Notes: generated by a model not told the origin, from the letters alone. Numbered from the stretch's first letter, positions 34,879-45,744 are shown. The stretch: DNA of 64,000 nucleotides from Arenicola marina (GCA_964019135.1 OZ025258.1:5227961-5291960); one strand, 5' to 3'. Made by a program: numbers and translations.

Positions 34879-34980
34879 AACGCGGAAGCCCTCGTTTGTG
34901 GATTCGACTTGTCGGCTGTGTGTCCTCAGAGGGTTCCCGTCTACCGCCGCTTGATACGCCAACAGCTTACCAGTGCCTAA
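34879..34980 (+). CDS. Ulp1-like gene, last exon
   Basis: Acceptor ttttttgcag; 33 codons and TAA at 34978-34980. The four bases after the stop are the target duplication of the following LTR element. Confidence 0.8.
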   Translation, partial: NAEALVCGFDLSAVCPQRVPVYRRLIRQQLTSA

Positions 34981-34984
34981 TAAG

Positions 34985-35338
34985 TGTAGCCGCTGCTACT
35001 CTTCATTAATGCAGACACAACTCGTCGCTGGTCTTCATATGAACATTTATTTAAACACAACGCCACACGCGCCCCACATCGACACACATGCGATGCCTCT
35101 CAAGCCGAGAGAGCAACTGCCCCCCCAAACCCTGTTGCCGGCACGTGCACATTCCCCAGTCACGTGTCTTCTTTCCCATTGGTTTACAGACAATCATGTG
35201 ACAAAAGGAAACCCGTATGACACGTCACAGCAAATCACGACACAAACGTACACTAGGACGTTATGACACCAGGCATTGTAACACTCCACAACAAATCATA
35301 GCATCAGCATATGACACGTCAAAACACGCTCTGCCACA
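34985..35338 (-). mobile_element. 3' LTR of the Ty3/gypsy-like element
   Basis: 354 bp, TG...CA ended on both strands (plus: TGTAGCCGCTGC to CTCTGCCACA). It carries AATAAA at 35046-35051 (minus). A purine run GCGAGGGGGG just before it (minus) is the likely polypurine tract. Its terminal 47 bp recur at 48087-48133 with one substitution. Confidence 0.8.
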
Positions 35339-35378
35339 TACACCCCCCTCGCGCGAAATGTCGTCCCGACATTTGAGG

Positions 35379-36891
35379 TTACATTCGGTCAAGAAACGCT
35401 TGAACCACGTTTTTCAATGTATGTACGCGTTGAGCCACACGGTCTGGGTATACTGAATGCTGCAAGTCGAAAATCGCCGGATCCAGTCGTGCTGGTCGAC
35501 GAGAAGTCCGCACTGGTCTCCGGGCTGGCGGGGTATCCCCCATCACCATCTGCTCACCGATGTCACTGTCGTCACTCACTGCGGTCTCTGGCGGTCTGTC
35601 CAGACTTTGATCACTTACTGGAGAGCGTCGCCTGCTTCCTCGACGAGTAGGAGACGGGGAATGCTGCACAGCACCGACTGGTTCCTCTTCGCTGTCGTCA
35701 TCAATGTGTGTGACAGGAGATGCGGGTCCACCTGCCGTATGACTGACCTCCGCATCTCGGGATCGCCCATGACCAGGCAGACAACTAATGGGGAGGAGAA
35801 GGTTTCTGTGTAGGACCTTCGAAGTTTTCTGCCCGTCCTCTCGACGCAGGATATACACTGGAATATCTTTCGCAGGTTGCGACACCACCTCGTACACCTC
35901 GGGGAGCCACTTGTCAGCAATCTTGTGCTTGCCCCGAATGCCGACGTTCCGGACCAGGACGCGGTCTCCCTCCTCAAGTTTCGCCCCTCTCACCTTCGTG
36001 TCATAGTTGCATTTCTGCCCCCTCTTTGCACTCGTAGCGTTTGCGCTGGCAACACCATACGCAAACTTTATCCGCTGCTTCATTTCCGCGATATCGTTTG
36101 AAGTCCGCGAGCGGTTCTGACAATCCAAATGCGAGATCTACAGGCAATCTGGGGTGGCGACCAAACATCAGGTAGAACGGACTGACTTGGGTGGTGTCAT
36201 TTCGGGTGCAGTTATAGGCATGGAACAAGGGCCCAACATACGCCTTCCAATTCGACTTTAGCGATGGCTCAAGTGTCCTTAACATATTAATTAGCGTCCT
36301 GTTGAAACGCTCGCAAGTCCCGTTACCCATGGGGTGGTAGGGGGTTGTCCTCGATTTCTCTACCCCGGTCAGTTCACATAGATGTTTGATCAAGTCGCTC
36401 TCAAAGTTTCTCCCTTGATCACTGTGAATGCGGGCTCGAAAACCATAACTTTTGCAGTTGTTTTGGCAGTTTGGTTTCTTGTTGGGAAGGCCTGTGCATA
36501 TCCGGTAAAATGATCCGTGAGAACCAAAATGTTCTCCACTCCCCCTTTGGACTCCTCGAGAGTCAAGAAATCTATGCACACAAGTTCTAGTGGTTGAGTT
36601 GTTTTTATTGCCACCAACGGGGCTCGCTGGTTTGTTGGCGCCTTACCACGCAGGCAGCGATCACAGTTCGCAACATAATCCACCACATCAGATGCCATTC
36701 GTGGCCAATAGAAACGGCCGCGGACTAGATCGAGCGTTTTGTCACGACCAAAATGACCCATTTCGTCATGACACCAACGAATTGCCTCGCGTCTTTGCTC
36801 ACACGGGAGGACGAGCTGTCGCTTATCAAGGGTTCCGTTCCAAACGGTCCGATACAACACTCCGTTCTGAAGTGATAGACTATCCCTTTTC
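35379..36891 (-). pseudogene. Integrase and C-terminal region of Ty3/gypsy-like pol
   Basis: In three successive frames this shows the zinc-binding HHCC region (CHDEMGHFGRDKT then NCDRC), and the D, D, E catalytic residues in CIDFLTLE, HSDQG and GTCERFNRTL, with 35 residues between the second D and E as in retroviral-type integrases. A C-terminal domain (GDRVLVRNVGIRGKHKI) and a Ser/Arg/Asp-rich tail follow. Frameshifts near 36450 and 36120 break it. Confidence 0.85.
36886..36891. repeat. Left target-site duplication CTTTTC
   Basis: Direct repeat with 47641-47646, immediately outside the terminal inverted repeats. Confidence 0.85.
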
Positions 36892-37737
36892 TACTGTGGC
36901 CCAAAAGTACAATCTAGCGGCGTGGCGTTTGCACATACAGGCAGCAACGCCACGCTGCCACTTTTAACGCCCCAAAAGTACAACCTGGCGGCGTCGCGTT
37001 ATCAAAACCTGCGGCGCGTCATTTGTGTGACCTGCGGCGTGGCATTTGTGTGACCTGCGGCGTGTCATTTGTTTGACCTGCGGCGTGGCATTTGTGTGAC
37101 CTGCGGCGCGGCATCTGATTGACCTGCGGCGTGGCGTTTGTGCGGCCTGCGGCGCGTCATTTGTGTGACCTGCGGCGCGTCATTTGTTTAACCTGCGGCG
37201 TGGCATTTGTATGACCTGCGGCGCGTCACTTGTTTGACCTGCGGCGTGGCATTTGTGTGATCTGCGGCGCGGCATTTGTATGACCTGCGGCGCGTCATTT
37301 GTTTGACTTGCGGCGTGGCATTTGTGTGACCAGCGGCGCGGCATCTGTTTGACCTGCGGCGTGGCGTTTGTGCAGCCTGCGGCGCGTCATTTGTGTGACC
37401 TGCGGCGCGTCATTTGTTTGACCTGCGGCGCGTCACTTGTTTGACCTGCGGCGTGGCATTTGTGTGACCTGCGGCGTGGCATTTGTGTGACCTGCGGCGC
37501 GGCATATGCGTATGATGTTATTACAAGCTAAACGACACTTTTTGCGAGCGCTTTCAAGGATCTATGGCAGACCGTTTGTACGTCACCTATCTTTCGGGGG
37601 ACCTTTACACACGGTACCATGACTAAGCACAACCGGTGAAGAAGCATTGTCAAATATATTTTGTTTATATACGCGATGCCATCAAGCTCAACCGAAAGTT
37701 GGAATCGGCATGTACATGTCTTGACAATATGCACAGT
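36892..37737 (+). repeat. Left terminal inverted repeat, with 23-bp minisatellite
   Basis: The outer 120 bp includes a small stem (GCGTGGCGTT/AACGCCACGC at about 36930-36960). About 22 units of GACCTGCGGCGTGGCATTTG type (23-bp period) follow at about 37005-37505. The inner part (GGATCTATGGCAGACCGTTT and later GTTGGAATCGGCATGTAC) is shared with the right arm. Confidence 0.9.
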
Positions 37738-38925
37738 ACTTTGTCATTTATATGCATTTTTTTCTGTAAATTTATAATATAACAGGCATTAACTTTGTAT
37801 ATAGAGAAGTAGACAGAGTAATGATGACGAATAATTGCCGGTGGACTTGCGACAGCTTGCCGCAAAAAACTACCCCGACCGGAATGTGGCCGTATAACGC
37901 CCGACCGAGCGGTGTTTCACGGTTAAAAAAAGAGGGTGTGGGGATTTACAGCGGACCCCCCCCCCCCCACACACACACACCCAGCAATTTATGCAAGTAC
38001 CCCCACCCCCCCCCGCTCCCCGGGCAATTCCCATAGCCTTTTAGTTTTACTTGTGTTTTGGGTTGCCTTTGCACTTGTATATTATAATTCTCTTCATTAA
38101 GTAAGTATAGGTAAAACAGTAGACATATTTGTTTTGCAATGACTGTTCACGGTCAAGGTCCCACGTCCCCTCAAACTCCACACAGCGACTAAAATGTCGC
38201 ATGCGAGAATCCACAATGTTAGCGAATTGAGAAATAATATATCCTAATTGAAATTCTAAAAGTAGTATGTACTTGTCGATCGTGACTATTCGCCCATTGA
38301 AACATGAATAGGTCGGCAATATATGTATCCGAGCACACAGTTTTATGCAAAAGCAACCATATTAACGATATATGCGGAGTGACCCCTTGTTTGGGAATCA
38401 TCCCCCTTAAGCGAGTGTACGGCAGCGTATTAGAACGGCAGCGTACGGCAGCGTATTAGGGCCATAGCACCACACTTTCCGAAGTCGAAATTTCGTGATC
38501 GGAAGTCGAAATTTTGCGTCCATGAAGTCTCAATTTTGCGTTGGTGAAGGCGAAATTGCGTGACCAGATGTAAATTGTTTGTGACCGGAAGTCGAAATTT
38601 CGGGACCGGAAGTCAAAATTTTGAGTTCACCAAGTTGACATTTTGCGTTGTGTCAAGTAGGAGATACCAAGTCGAGATTCTATGTGCCAATTAGGAGATA
38701 CTAAGTCGAAGTTTTTAGGTCCTAATCAGTCGAAGACATGCTAAATAACGTGACAAACAAGCGCAGATAATGACAGGTCTTGGCGTTATTAACATCATAT
38801 GGCTTCCCCATAGAGTAGTCGAATTAATTAGACAATGTGTTACAATTTTTACTTTTTTCTTCGTAAAATTCAGAAGCGACTTTACCTATTTTCGGCACAT
38901 GAACTAGTTTCAGATCCAATTGGCA
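37738..38925. other. Interior of the TIR element, left side
   Basis: Holds a CCGCTC-type repeat fragment (about 37875-38030, minus) with C13 and CA runs, then a degenerate tandem array (about 38475-38650, 21-24-bp units containing GGAAGTCGAAATTT). No gene seen. Confidence 0.55.
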
Positions 38926-39671
38926 CATTCAGTAAGTATTGCGTATGCATTGTCAAAAGCATAGCCCAACGAGATTACTAACCAGATGATCTACCAATAG
39001 ACGAAAAACCTACTTCATCACAAGAACGATAAATCGGTTATGGCCATAAAGAGACAAAGGAAACTTTCAACTTTCGGCCAGTAATTAGCCATAAAATATA
39101 CACCGCAGTTAAAAAGCGTTGACGTGTCAAAGGCTAGTGGCAACGATAAAATACCGCCAAGCTGATAAAGTTGGGAGCTGCCATATTGTGCGATCCCTTA
39201 AGGTACGTTTTATATATTAGTATTAAAATTAATGTGTTTCTTAAAGATCTAAAATATGCTAAAGTCGCACCAATATTCAAGAAAAATGACAACTTTGAGG
39301 AAAGTACAGGCCAGTACGTACACTCACTTGCATTTCCAAGACATATGACAAAACATTGTTTGACCAGCTAATGTCATTTATGGAAACCAGTTTGTCCCCC
39401 AGACTCTCTGGGTTTAGAAAGGTTATTGATGCGCCTTGTTGAAGATGAACGCTTTTGGTATCAGGAAACAATCTGTTAACTAGGATAGACGTGTTAAGGT
39501 TATTGGGATAGAACTGGCAGCGCCACAGGAAGTAACATTACTAGGTATTCAACTGGATTCGAGATTATTTTTTGGCAAACGCATTTACACAGTATATGCA
39601 AAATAGTTGCGAAAAGTTTCAATGCATTAGATACAGTATGTAAATCAATGGATGTTGATAGCAAACTAATG
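38926..39671 (+). pseudogene. LINE (CR1/jockey-like) reverse transcriptase fragment, 5' part
   Basis: Translated pieces match the conserved layout of non-LTR reverse transcriptases: VSKASGNDKIPPKLIKLGA, DLKYAKVAPIFKKND, SPRLSGFRK and LLGIQLDSRLFF. Frames change and the stretch with the YxDD active site is missing. It stops at an LTR-element insertion and resumes at 43907. Confidence 0.75.
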
Positions 39672-39675
39672 TTGT

Positions 39676-40265
39676 TAATACGAAAAATGAAAACTCGTCT
39701 CTTCGCACTTAGTGTTCGACGTAGTTTATTATTCGCACGGCGTTACACGGCAACCCTGTTGGGGAAGATGGTGGTAGCATTGGCCGCGGCGGGGCGCGGC
39801 CTACGCCGTCTGACCTCCGCCCAGCGTGCCTCCGCCTTCACCCCTTCACGCTCGCCCCTCCTATCTGTCTGTCTATCTTTCCGTCCAAGTCTCTAGATCT
39901 AAATAGTTTACTGCTTATATGGGGACTGCGTTAATTTATGCAACTAGGGTGGCAGTGGTCATCGGGCGTGAAGACACAATGCCCGTTCAGACCTGCTTGG
40001 ATAATAAATTAACATCAAATAACCAAATACCGTGTGACTGACCATGCGCGTCCACAGCAGCGACGCGAGGTCCAGGTGGCCCACCAGTACAATGACAATG
40101 GCATCAATACCTTATGTAGAAGGTTCTGGGAGTTCTATATACCCGCAGGTAGTTAGATGAGATCGAGCTGGCAATTAAAGGATTAAACTTAATTTGGCTT
40201 TCAATAAATATCGCGGCCGACCATAAAATGTAAATATACCGGCTGGCGAATGCCGCACCGTAACA
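39676..40265 (-). mobile_element. 3' LTR of the gag-only element (590 bp)
   Basis: Near-identical to 43223-43902 except for two block differences: it has about 82 bp (around 39970-40050, starting GAAGACACAATGCCC) absent from the other copy and lacks that copy's internal tandem duplication. Minus-strand start is TGTTACGGTGC. Confidence 0.85.
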
Positions 40266-42182
40266 TAGGTCCTTCCTTTGAAAATAGCCGTCCCGGCTTC
40301 ACAACACTATACAGGCAATGACTATACTTCAGTTCGTGCCGAATAAGTTGGATAACGAAATAACGTAAATAGAAAATGCTATAGCCAATTAGGTACATAA
40401 CACCATGACGTAGGTCTTTCCTTTCAAATTTCCCTTCCTTAACCACGGACCATATAAAGCGTTGGCATGCTTCGCGTGTTGGGCCTGCGTTAAAACGGGG
40501 TGATTATACAACTAATATGATAATGGTACACATAAACACTCAGTTAAGTTACAGAATGACACAAATATTACATAATAGTATCTTTCGTAGCAATTCAGTT
40601 GAAGGATAAGAACCGGGCTAGGTCCTTACACTCCGAGTAGCATACACATCATTACCCTTCACCTTCTATTACTACAGCGACGGCGTAGGAAAAGGTAGTG
40701 GGGACTGTCTCCGCACAGTACCCAGTGCGAGGCGCGTTTCATTAACACAAACAATACTCACTCAGTTGTTTACAACTACATGTTGCTTTGATAGAGCTAA
40801 TCCTGTACTTAACGCCCATTTCACATGAAACAATTTACTATATACTCCAATATATTCAACTTCAAATCCTTCACTGGCATTGCACGTTAATTGTTCTCAT
40901 GGAGATTCGATCATCAGAATCAATTAAGCTATAGTACGCGTCAAAGATAAGCAAACATACGAACGTCTTAATACAAACAATTTCAACTGCCGCGCCTTAA
41001 TTGCCCGTTACCAGAAGCATAGCCGACACACACGTGTCTGGCGTAGGTAATCGTCAGAGAATACATATGTGTAAAATTATCACTTGACATTATTGGTTAT
41101 TCATTAATTAACCGATTCAACATATTTGAAGCAAAACATGCTTATCGTTAGGCGTCTGCCCTTACTACTCTGTGCCCGATAAAATTATTAACGGTACAAG
41201 CGAAGCGACACATACACATCACTGTTAACTATATTCTGGTCACGGGGCGTAAAAAATTTGAACATTACTAAATAAAGGGAGATTTTATTATATGTAAATC
41301 AGGTTTAAAGAGATACATCAGTAAGCCCGCCCGCGTATCGGCAGATCGGCGGACATGTGGTGTTAGCAAGGTGCCAGGGCTTCAAGGTGATTAGCCCCCC
41401 CCCTTTCATCCCCGCCCCCTGCAGAGCAGACAAGCCCCCGATTGTTCCGGCCAGGGACACCCGCTGTCCACTCGGCGGTGACCAGCCGCCGATCAGTTCT
41501 CGGACACGGGGTAGGGGGGGGGGGGGTTGTGTGCCCCCCTATTGTCCTTAGCAGGCCAATCAGGATGAGGGTGCGCGACCCCTTTCCTTAGCAGGCCAAT
41601 CGAGATCCACGTTACGGTCACGTGACTCTTTCACCTCTCCTTCTGTCCCTTCTGAATCTCCCCTCTGACCTCACTCAGCCTTCCGCCGGCAGCAGCGCCG
41701 CATCTCTCGCCTCTCCCGCCCACCCTCACCTGTCACGTTTGGTTAGTTAGTTTTAGTTAGTAGGGAGGTACTTTGTACGTGATGTCATTTATATTGCTAT
41801 GCATTGTTATGTAACTTGCGTAATGATATCATAATTGCTTGTGTATTGTTATGCTCCTTGTGCTTCGCAACTTTGCGTAACTTTGCAATATGTAATGTTT
41901 ATGCCATACCGTCTGAATAAACCGCCCAGTTTATGCCAACGCAGTATGTGTCTCTCATTAATGAAAAGTAGCTCACAAATGAGTCGACATGGCATGGTAA
42001 TCATCATCCGAATACATAAAGGGGTCGTTGTCTAGGCAGATCGCGGCATATCAGCAAAACCATCAGGAGGTCGGGTGGGGTGGAAGTTAAGGGCATGCCA
42101 TACCGTATATTTAACAAACTGGGAGAATTTATGTAGCAATGAAGTACAATGGTCGTTTGAATTCTTTGTTAAGTAGGGCAGA
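40266..42182. other. Interior of the gag-only LTR element, non-coding
   Basis: No pol motif in any frame. Contains a G11 run (41514-41526), a 16-bp direct repeat CCTTAGCAGGCCAATC (about 41548 and 41585) and AATAAA near 41918 on the plus strand, possibly an older LTR fragment. Confidence 0.55.
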
Positions 42183-42611
42183 TCAAAATTGCACTTGACA
42201 CCACAGCGTCGTGGCGAGAAGTCTTTTATATCCTTTTGATAGTTTATAACCACTTTCACCAATATGAACATAGTCACCATACTCACTCGTATCATCACCA
42301 TGGTTATCGTTCTGTTTGTTATGGACATCATAATACTTCACATTACCAATGGAAGAGTCACAGTCGATCTCCTCTGGCTCGGCGTCCGTGGTTAGAACAT
42401 CTTCAGTCGTTATATGGGTGGCGGAGTCATCGACAGGTGTGACGTTAGCGGTCGTGTCGTCCACTGCGGTGACGTCGGGATTTGAAGTCTCCCTTGTAGT
42501 TTCGGGGGTCGTGGTGACGTCATCATGGCTGGCTGGGGATGAATCTGAACTCTGCGTGACGTATTTCTGGAGCTCATGGATGACATGAGCCAGGATCATC
42601 GATGATCCCAA
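42183..42611 (-). CDS. Second frame of the gag-only element, Thr/Asp-rich, 142 aa
   Basis: Begins 38 nt before the end of the gag frame, in the +1 frame. The first 20 residues are helix-like (MILAHVIHELQKYV); the middle is a low-complexity Asp/Thr/Val-rich stretch with PVDDSATHITTEDV-type repeats; the C terminus is mixed. I recognise no domain. It could be a translated accessory protein by frameshift or re-initiation, or simply the shifted continuation of a longer gag. Not a known pol product. Confidence 0.4.
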   Translation of the reverse strand: MGSSMILAHVIHELQKYVTQSSDSSPASHDDVTTTPETTRETSNPDVTAVDDTTANVTPVDDSATHITTEDVLTTDAEPEEIDCDSSIGNVKYYDVHNKQNDNHGDDTSEYGDYVHIGESGYKLSKGYKRLLATTLWCQVQF

Positions 42612-43173
42612 TGCAGGACTCCGATGGACATGCTCGCTGAGAGCACTGAATGCATGCCGGGGTGGCTACACTCGCACACTGCTGGGATATTCTGGGACTC
42701 AATGGGTGATGAATAGCTTCGTGTAATTTCGCAGTCCTTAGGATTTCCCAGAAGTCGGTCTCAAGGTGGTCCAGAACGAATACTTTGACCTCCTGTGAGA
42801 GTCCGTGAATAAACGTGTGGACGTGCTTCTGGGGGTTGTCACCGAGTTGACTGGTGCACGTGATGAAACGATTAAAATAGCTCTCCACAGAGGCATCTTC
42901 TTGACGAATTTCAAGTAAGGCCTGTACACGAATATTGTATAGCGATTCAACTGAAAACTCCCCCACAAGAGCTTCCTCTAGCTGCGTGAAGTTTTGCCGC
43001 ACATCGCCTGGTAGGGTGTAATAAAACGTGAGGGCGGTTCCGCATAACCATGTGGGTAGAACAAGGGCAGCTTCACTGTCCGACAAGTTGTAAACCTTCT
43101 GATGCCAAGAGAAATGTTGCAGCCAAACTGTGACGTGGACTTCTGCCGGGGTTCCGTGGTAAACCGTCAACAT
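42574..43173 (-). CDS. Gag capsid protein of the non-autonomous LTR element, 199 aa
   Basis: Open frame starting 50 nt after the 5' LTR. It has the order typical of Ty3/gypsy capsids: WLQHFSWHQKVYNLSD, LVLPTWLCGTALTFYY, LEEALVGEFS, LLEIRQEDASVESYFNRF and FIHGLSQEVKVFV. It should form the particle shell that packages element RNA. No zinc knuckle follows in frame; a short Cys-containing end (TPACIQCSQRAC) is the last part. The open frame suggests fairly recent activity. Confidence 0.75.
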   Translation of the reverse strand: MLTVYHGTPAEVHVTVWLQHFSWHQKVYNLSDSEAALVLPTWLCGTALTFYYTLPGDVRQNFTQLEEALVGEFSVESLYNIRVQALLEIRQEDASVESYFNRFITCTSQLGDNPQKHVHTFIHGLSQEVKVFVLDHLETDFWEILRTAKLHEAIHHPLSPRISQQCASVATPACIQCSQRACPSESCIGIIDDPGSCHP

Positions 43174-43203
43174 CGTGACTGTGGTGAGAGATGTCCGGGA
43201 TCG

Positions 43204-43221
43204 TACCCGATTTCTCCACCA
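43204..43221 (-). promoter_or_regulatory. Primer-binding site of the gag-only LTR element
   Basis: Minus strand TGGTGGAGAAATCGGGTA starts one base after the 5' LTR, as expected for a tRNA primer; the following CGATCCCGG continues tRNA T-arm-like complementarity. The tRNA species is not assigned. Confidence 0.6.
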
Positions 43222-43222
43222 G

Positions 43223-43902
43223 TGATACGAAAGAGGAAAACTCGTCTCTTCGCACTTAGTGTTCGATGTAGTTTATTATTCGCACGGCGTTACACGGCAA
43301 CCCTGTTGGGGAAGATGGTGGTAGCATTGGCCGCGGTGGGGCGCGGCCTACGCCGTCTGACCGCCGCCCAGCGTGCCTCCGCCTTCACCCCTTCACGCTC
43401 GTCCCTCCTCGCCGTCTGTCTCTGTGTCTCCCCCACGAGAGCCTCCTCTATTCCCACGGCGTTACACGGCAATCCTGTTGGGGAAGATGGTGGTAGCATT
43501 GGCCGCGGCGGGGCGCGGCCTACGCCGTCTGACCTCCGCCCAGCGTGCCTCCGCCTTCACCCCTTCACGCTCGCCCCTCCTCTCCGTCTGTCTATCTTTC
43601 CGTCCAAGTCTCTAGATCTAAATAGTTTACTGCTTATATGGGGACTGCGTTAATTTGTGCAACTAGGGTGGCAGTGGTCATCGGGCGTCCATAGCAGCGA
43701 CGCGAGGTCCAGGTGGCCCCCCAGTAAAATGACAATGGCATCCATACCTTATGTAGAAGGTTCTGGGAGGTCTATATACCCGCAGGTAGTTAGATGAGAT
43801 CGAGCTGGCAATTAAAGGATTAAACTTAATTTGGCTTTCAATAAATATCGCGGCCGACCATAAAATGTAAATATACCGGCTGGCGAATGCAGCACCGTAA
43901 CA
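43223..43902 (-). mobile_element. 5' LTR of the gag-only element (680 bp)
   Basis: Contains a tandem duplication with period about 172 bp (CACGGCGTTACACGGCAA to the next CACGGCGTTACACGGCAA-type copy, about 43285 and 43457). The sequence bridging the two units, CCCCCACGAGAGCCTCCTCT, resembles part of its own gag (42962-42985). Confidence 0.85.
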
Positions 43903-43906
43903 TTGT

Positions 43907-44345
43907 TTCATTCCTTTATCCTTTCATGCATTCATTTTAATTATTGTCCTGCTGTGCACATGTGGCGTTTCTGTGATATGCACAACATGCGTAAGATTTA
44001 AAAGATGCCGGAGCGTGCTATGAAGTATGTTCTCAATTGACGAATACTGATTTTGATGAAAAAGAGCTGGTAGGGCTTTGCTATTTGTTGAACGATTGCG
44101 CGGTATAGAATAGGAAGTTTAAAATAATATGAACCAGCTTGGGCCTAGCTACCTTCATGGCATGCATAATGTAAAAGAAAGCATCTATGAGTTAAACAAT
44201 GGGCCAACTCGATGCATGCCACGCATTAACACAACAGCTTATGGTAAAAATTCAGTCGCGTATTAAGGCAGTATTAGGGAAAATAAGTTGGCCCAATTGG
44301 CAAAGGAATGTATAACCATTCTGTCAACATCGGCCACAAGAGCAA
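43907..44345 (+). pseudogene. LINE reverse transcriptase fragment, 3' part
   Basis: Resumes the LINE interrupted at 39671. Recognisable pieces are FNYCPAVHMWRFCDMHN, RAMKYVLN and YGKNSVAY, the region after the palm domain in CR1/jockey-type ORF2. In-frame stops are present. Confidence 0.7.
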
Positions 44346-44357
44346 CATGTTTAATGA

Positions 44358-45220
44358 AGAGGGTGGGGGGGAGGGGGCACTTAATACATTTGGGGTTTTG
44401 GGAGGTACAGATGACCCCCCCGCCCCCCTCCCACCCTTTTTTTCACCTCACAAATCCGCTCGATCGGGGCCTTTTCCCGCCAAATTCCGCTCGGTCGGGC
44501 TTCTATCGCCAAAATCCGCTCGGTTAGGCTATTTTTTCCCGGCAACGCGCTCTATGAACGCACATTTTTAGAGACCCCCCGGGTGGCCAGTTTTCTAATA
44601 TCCGCTCTATATGGTCAGCCCTTTTTCATCATAAATGTCCGTCTATCGGGGTATCTTTTCCATCGTAAATATCCGCTCTCTCAGGCAGATTTGTAAAGTA
44701 GTGCCCCCCCCCCCTCCCCGGGGGTTAATGCTTTAAAGAGACTATGGAGATTGACTGTTATATTTTCATTAACATGTACGTTATATATTTACGGGGGGGG
44801 GCACTTAATACATTGCTGGGTTTGGGGGGGGGGAGTACAGCGGGAACCTCCACACCCCCCCTTTTTCGCCGCCCAAAATCCGCTCGATAGGGGCCTTTTA
44901 CCGCCAAATTCCGCTCGGTCGGGCTTTTATCGCCAAAATCCGCTCGGTTAGGCTATTTTTTCCCGGCAACGCGCTCTATGAACGCACATTTTCAGAGACC
45001 CCCCGGGTCGCCAGTTTTAAAATATCCGCTCTATAGGGTCATCTTTTTTTCCTCGTAAATGTCCGCTCAATAGGGGTATCTTTTTCATCACAAATATCCG
45101 CTCTCTCAGGCGGATTTGTGAAGTAGTGCCCCCCCTCACCCCGGGGTTTAATGCTTTAAAGAGACTATGAAATAATTGTTATATTTTCATTATCATGTAA
45201 GTTATATATCTCATGCGTCG
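44358..45220 (+). repeat. Tandem pair of dispersed CCGCTC/poly-C repeats, copies 3 and 4
   Basis: Two units of about 430 bp (44362-44790 and 44791-45220) with the same order: ACTTAATACATT, C-rich run, AATCCGCTCGAT, CCGCCAAATTCCGCTCGG, GCGCTCTATGAACGCAC, AATATCCGCTCTAT, ATCCGCTCTCTCAGG, AGTAGTGCCCCCC and TTTAAAGAGACTATG. These are the best-preserved copies in the window. Confidence 0.85.
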
Positions 45221-45740
45221 CGTTATAAATTAGTATTTTGACACATGTCAAAATTTAAGCTGGCGCTCGGGGATGACGATTGGCACCAAGTTTCTGTTGA
45301 CGTGGTGTCAGTTTTGGCTTTTGCGCGGTATTTTGTAAATGTTTAATTTGAATTAAAGTTGCAAATCGAGCTTTTTCCTGCCAAAATAAAGGCCAAGCGA
45401 CATATATATCACTGTGACAAATTGCAGAAAAGTCGATTTTTTTCATTGCATAAGTTAAAAAAGCTAATAAGCTTAAAACATCCCCATTTAGGCTGTTATA
45501 TGGCAGGCGTGTCTATACCGGGGTACAGCAGAACTCTGTCGCGGTATTACTGTCTGTAATACACACCAGACTTACGTTTGCGCTCTCTATGCATTTTACG
45601 TGGAAATTTGAAGCTCTTATGGGGCGTCCTGGCGCCAATAAGTGACATTTTCTGTTCATCTGTAACATCATTGGCTAAATAGTTACTTATATTACTTGTT
45701 ACTGCGGACATGTGGGAGTGGCGTCGCAACTTGAATGTTG
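45221..45740. other. Interior of the TIR element with a dispersed repeat
   Basis: 45380-45560 resembles 50050-50215: both contain AAATTTGCAGAAAA-type sequence, GTGTCTAT(A/C)CC(G/C)GGG and AGAACTCTGT(C/T)GCGG. No gene seen. Confidence 0.55.
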
Positions 45741-45744
45741 TGGA

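Larger units (their letters stand above)
33205..34980 (+). pseudogene. Ulp1/SENP-like C48 protease gene, 3' exons, catalytic Cys lost
   Basis: Six exons (33205-33418, 33538-33725, 33924-34046, 34244-34407, 34609-34726, 34879-34980) join in matching phases to about 302 residues ending at TAA. The peptide has a basic stretch (SKKSKTSRLRLRKAER), then the Ulp1 signature LEPGQWLNDK, the catalytic His in SSHWTLLVAD, the Asp in VTLLDSM and the Gln in AIQSDGNS. The nucleophile position reads NSRGIF where active enzymes have Cys before Gly-Ile-Phe: codon CGT, one transition from TGT. The donor after exon 33538-33725 is GC (AAG/gccaga) rather than GT. Active relatives cleave SUMO or similar conjugates; this copy should be catalytically dead or a binding-only pseudoprotease. 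The 5' end is not found. Five of six junctions being clean and the frame open argue for recent loss or retained non-catalytic use. Confidence 0.75.
39676..43902 (-). mobile_element. Complete but gag-only LTR retrotransposon inserted in the LINE
   Basis: 4,227 bp flanked by TTGT (39672-39675 and 43903-43906). LTRs lie at 43223-43902 (5') and 39676-40265 (3'). After the 5' LTR come a primer-binding site (43204-43221), a gag frame starting 50 nt from the LTR and an overlapping second frame; a purine-rich AAAGGAAGGA tract precedes the 3' LTR. No protease, reverse transcriptase or integrase is visible in the 2.96-kb interior, so it must have depended on another element. LINE sequence continues on the far side. 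Confidence 0.85.

Noticed and set aside
36892..36893. TA as target duplication of the 10.75-kb element (mariner-like)
   Set aside because: TA is part of the inverted repeat at both ends; the flanking CTTTTC repeats are exact and give a continuous pol frame, so the 6-bp reading is better.
41730..41965. A possible older solo LTR (TGTCACG start, AATAAA, CTCTCATTA end)
   Set aside because: No matching copy or target duplication in the window; evidence is too thin to call.
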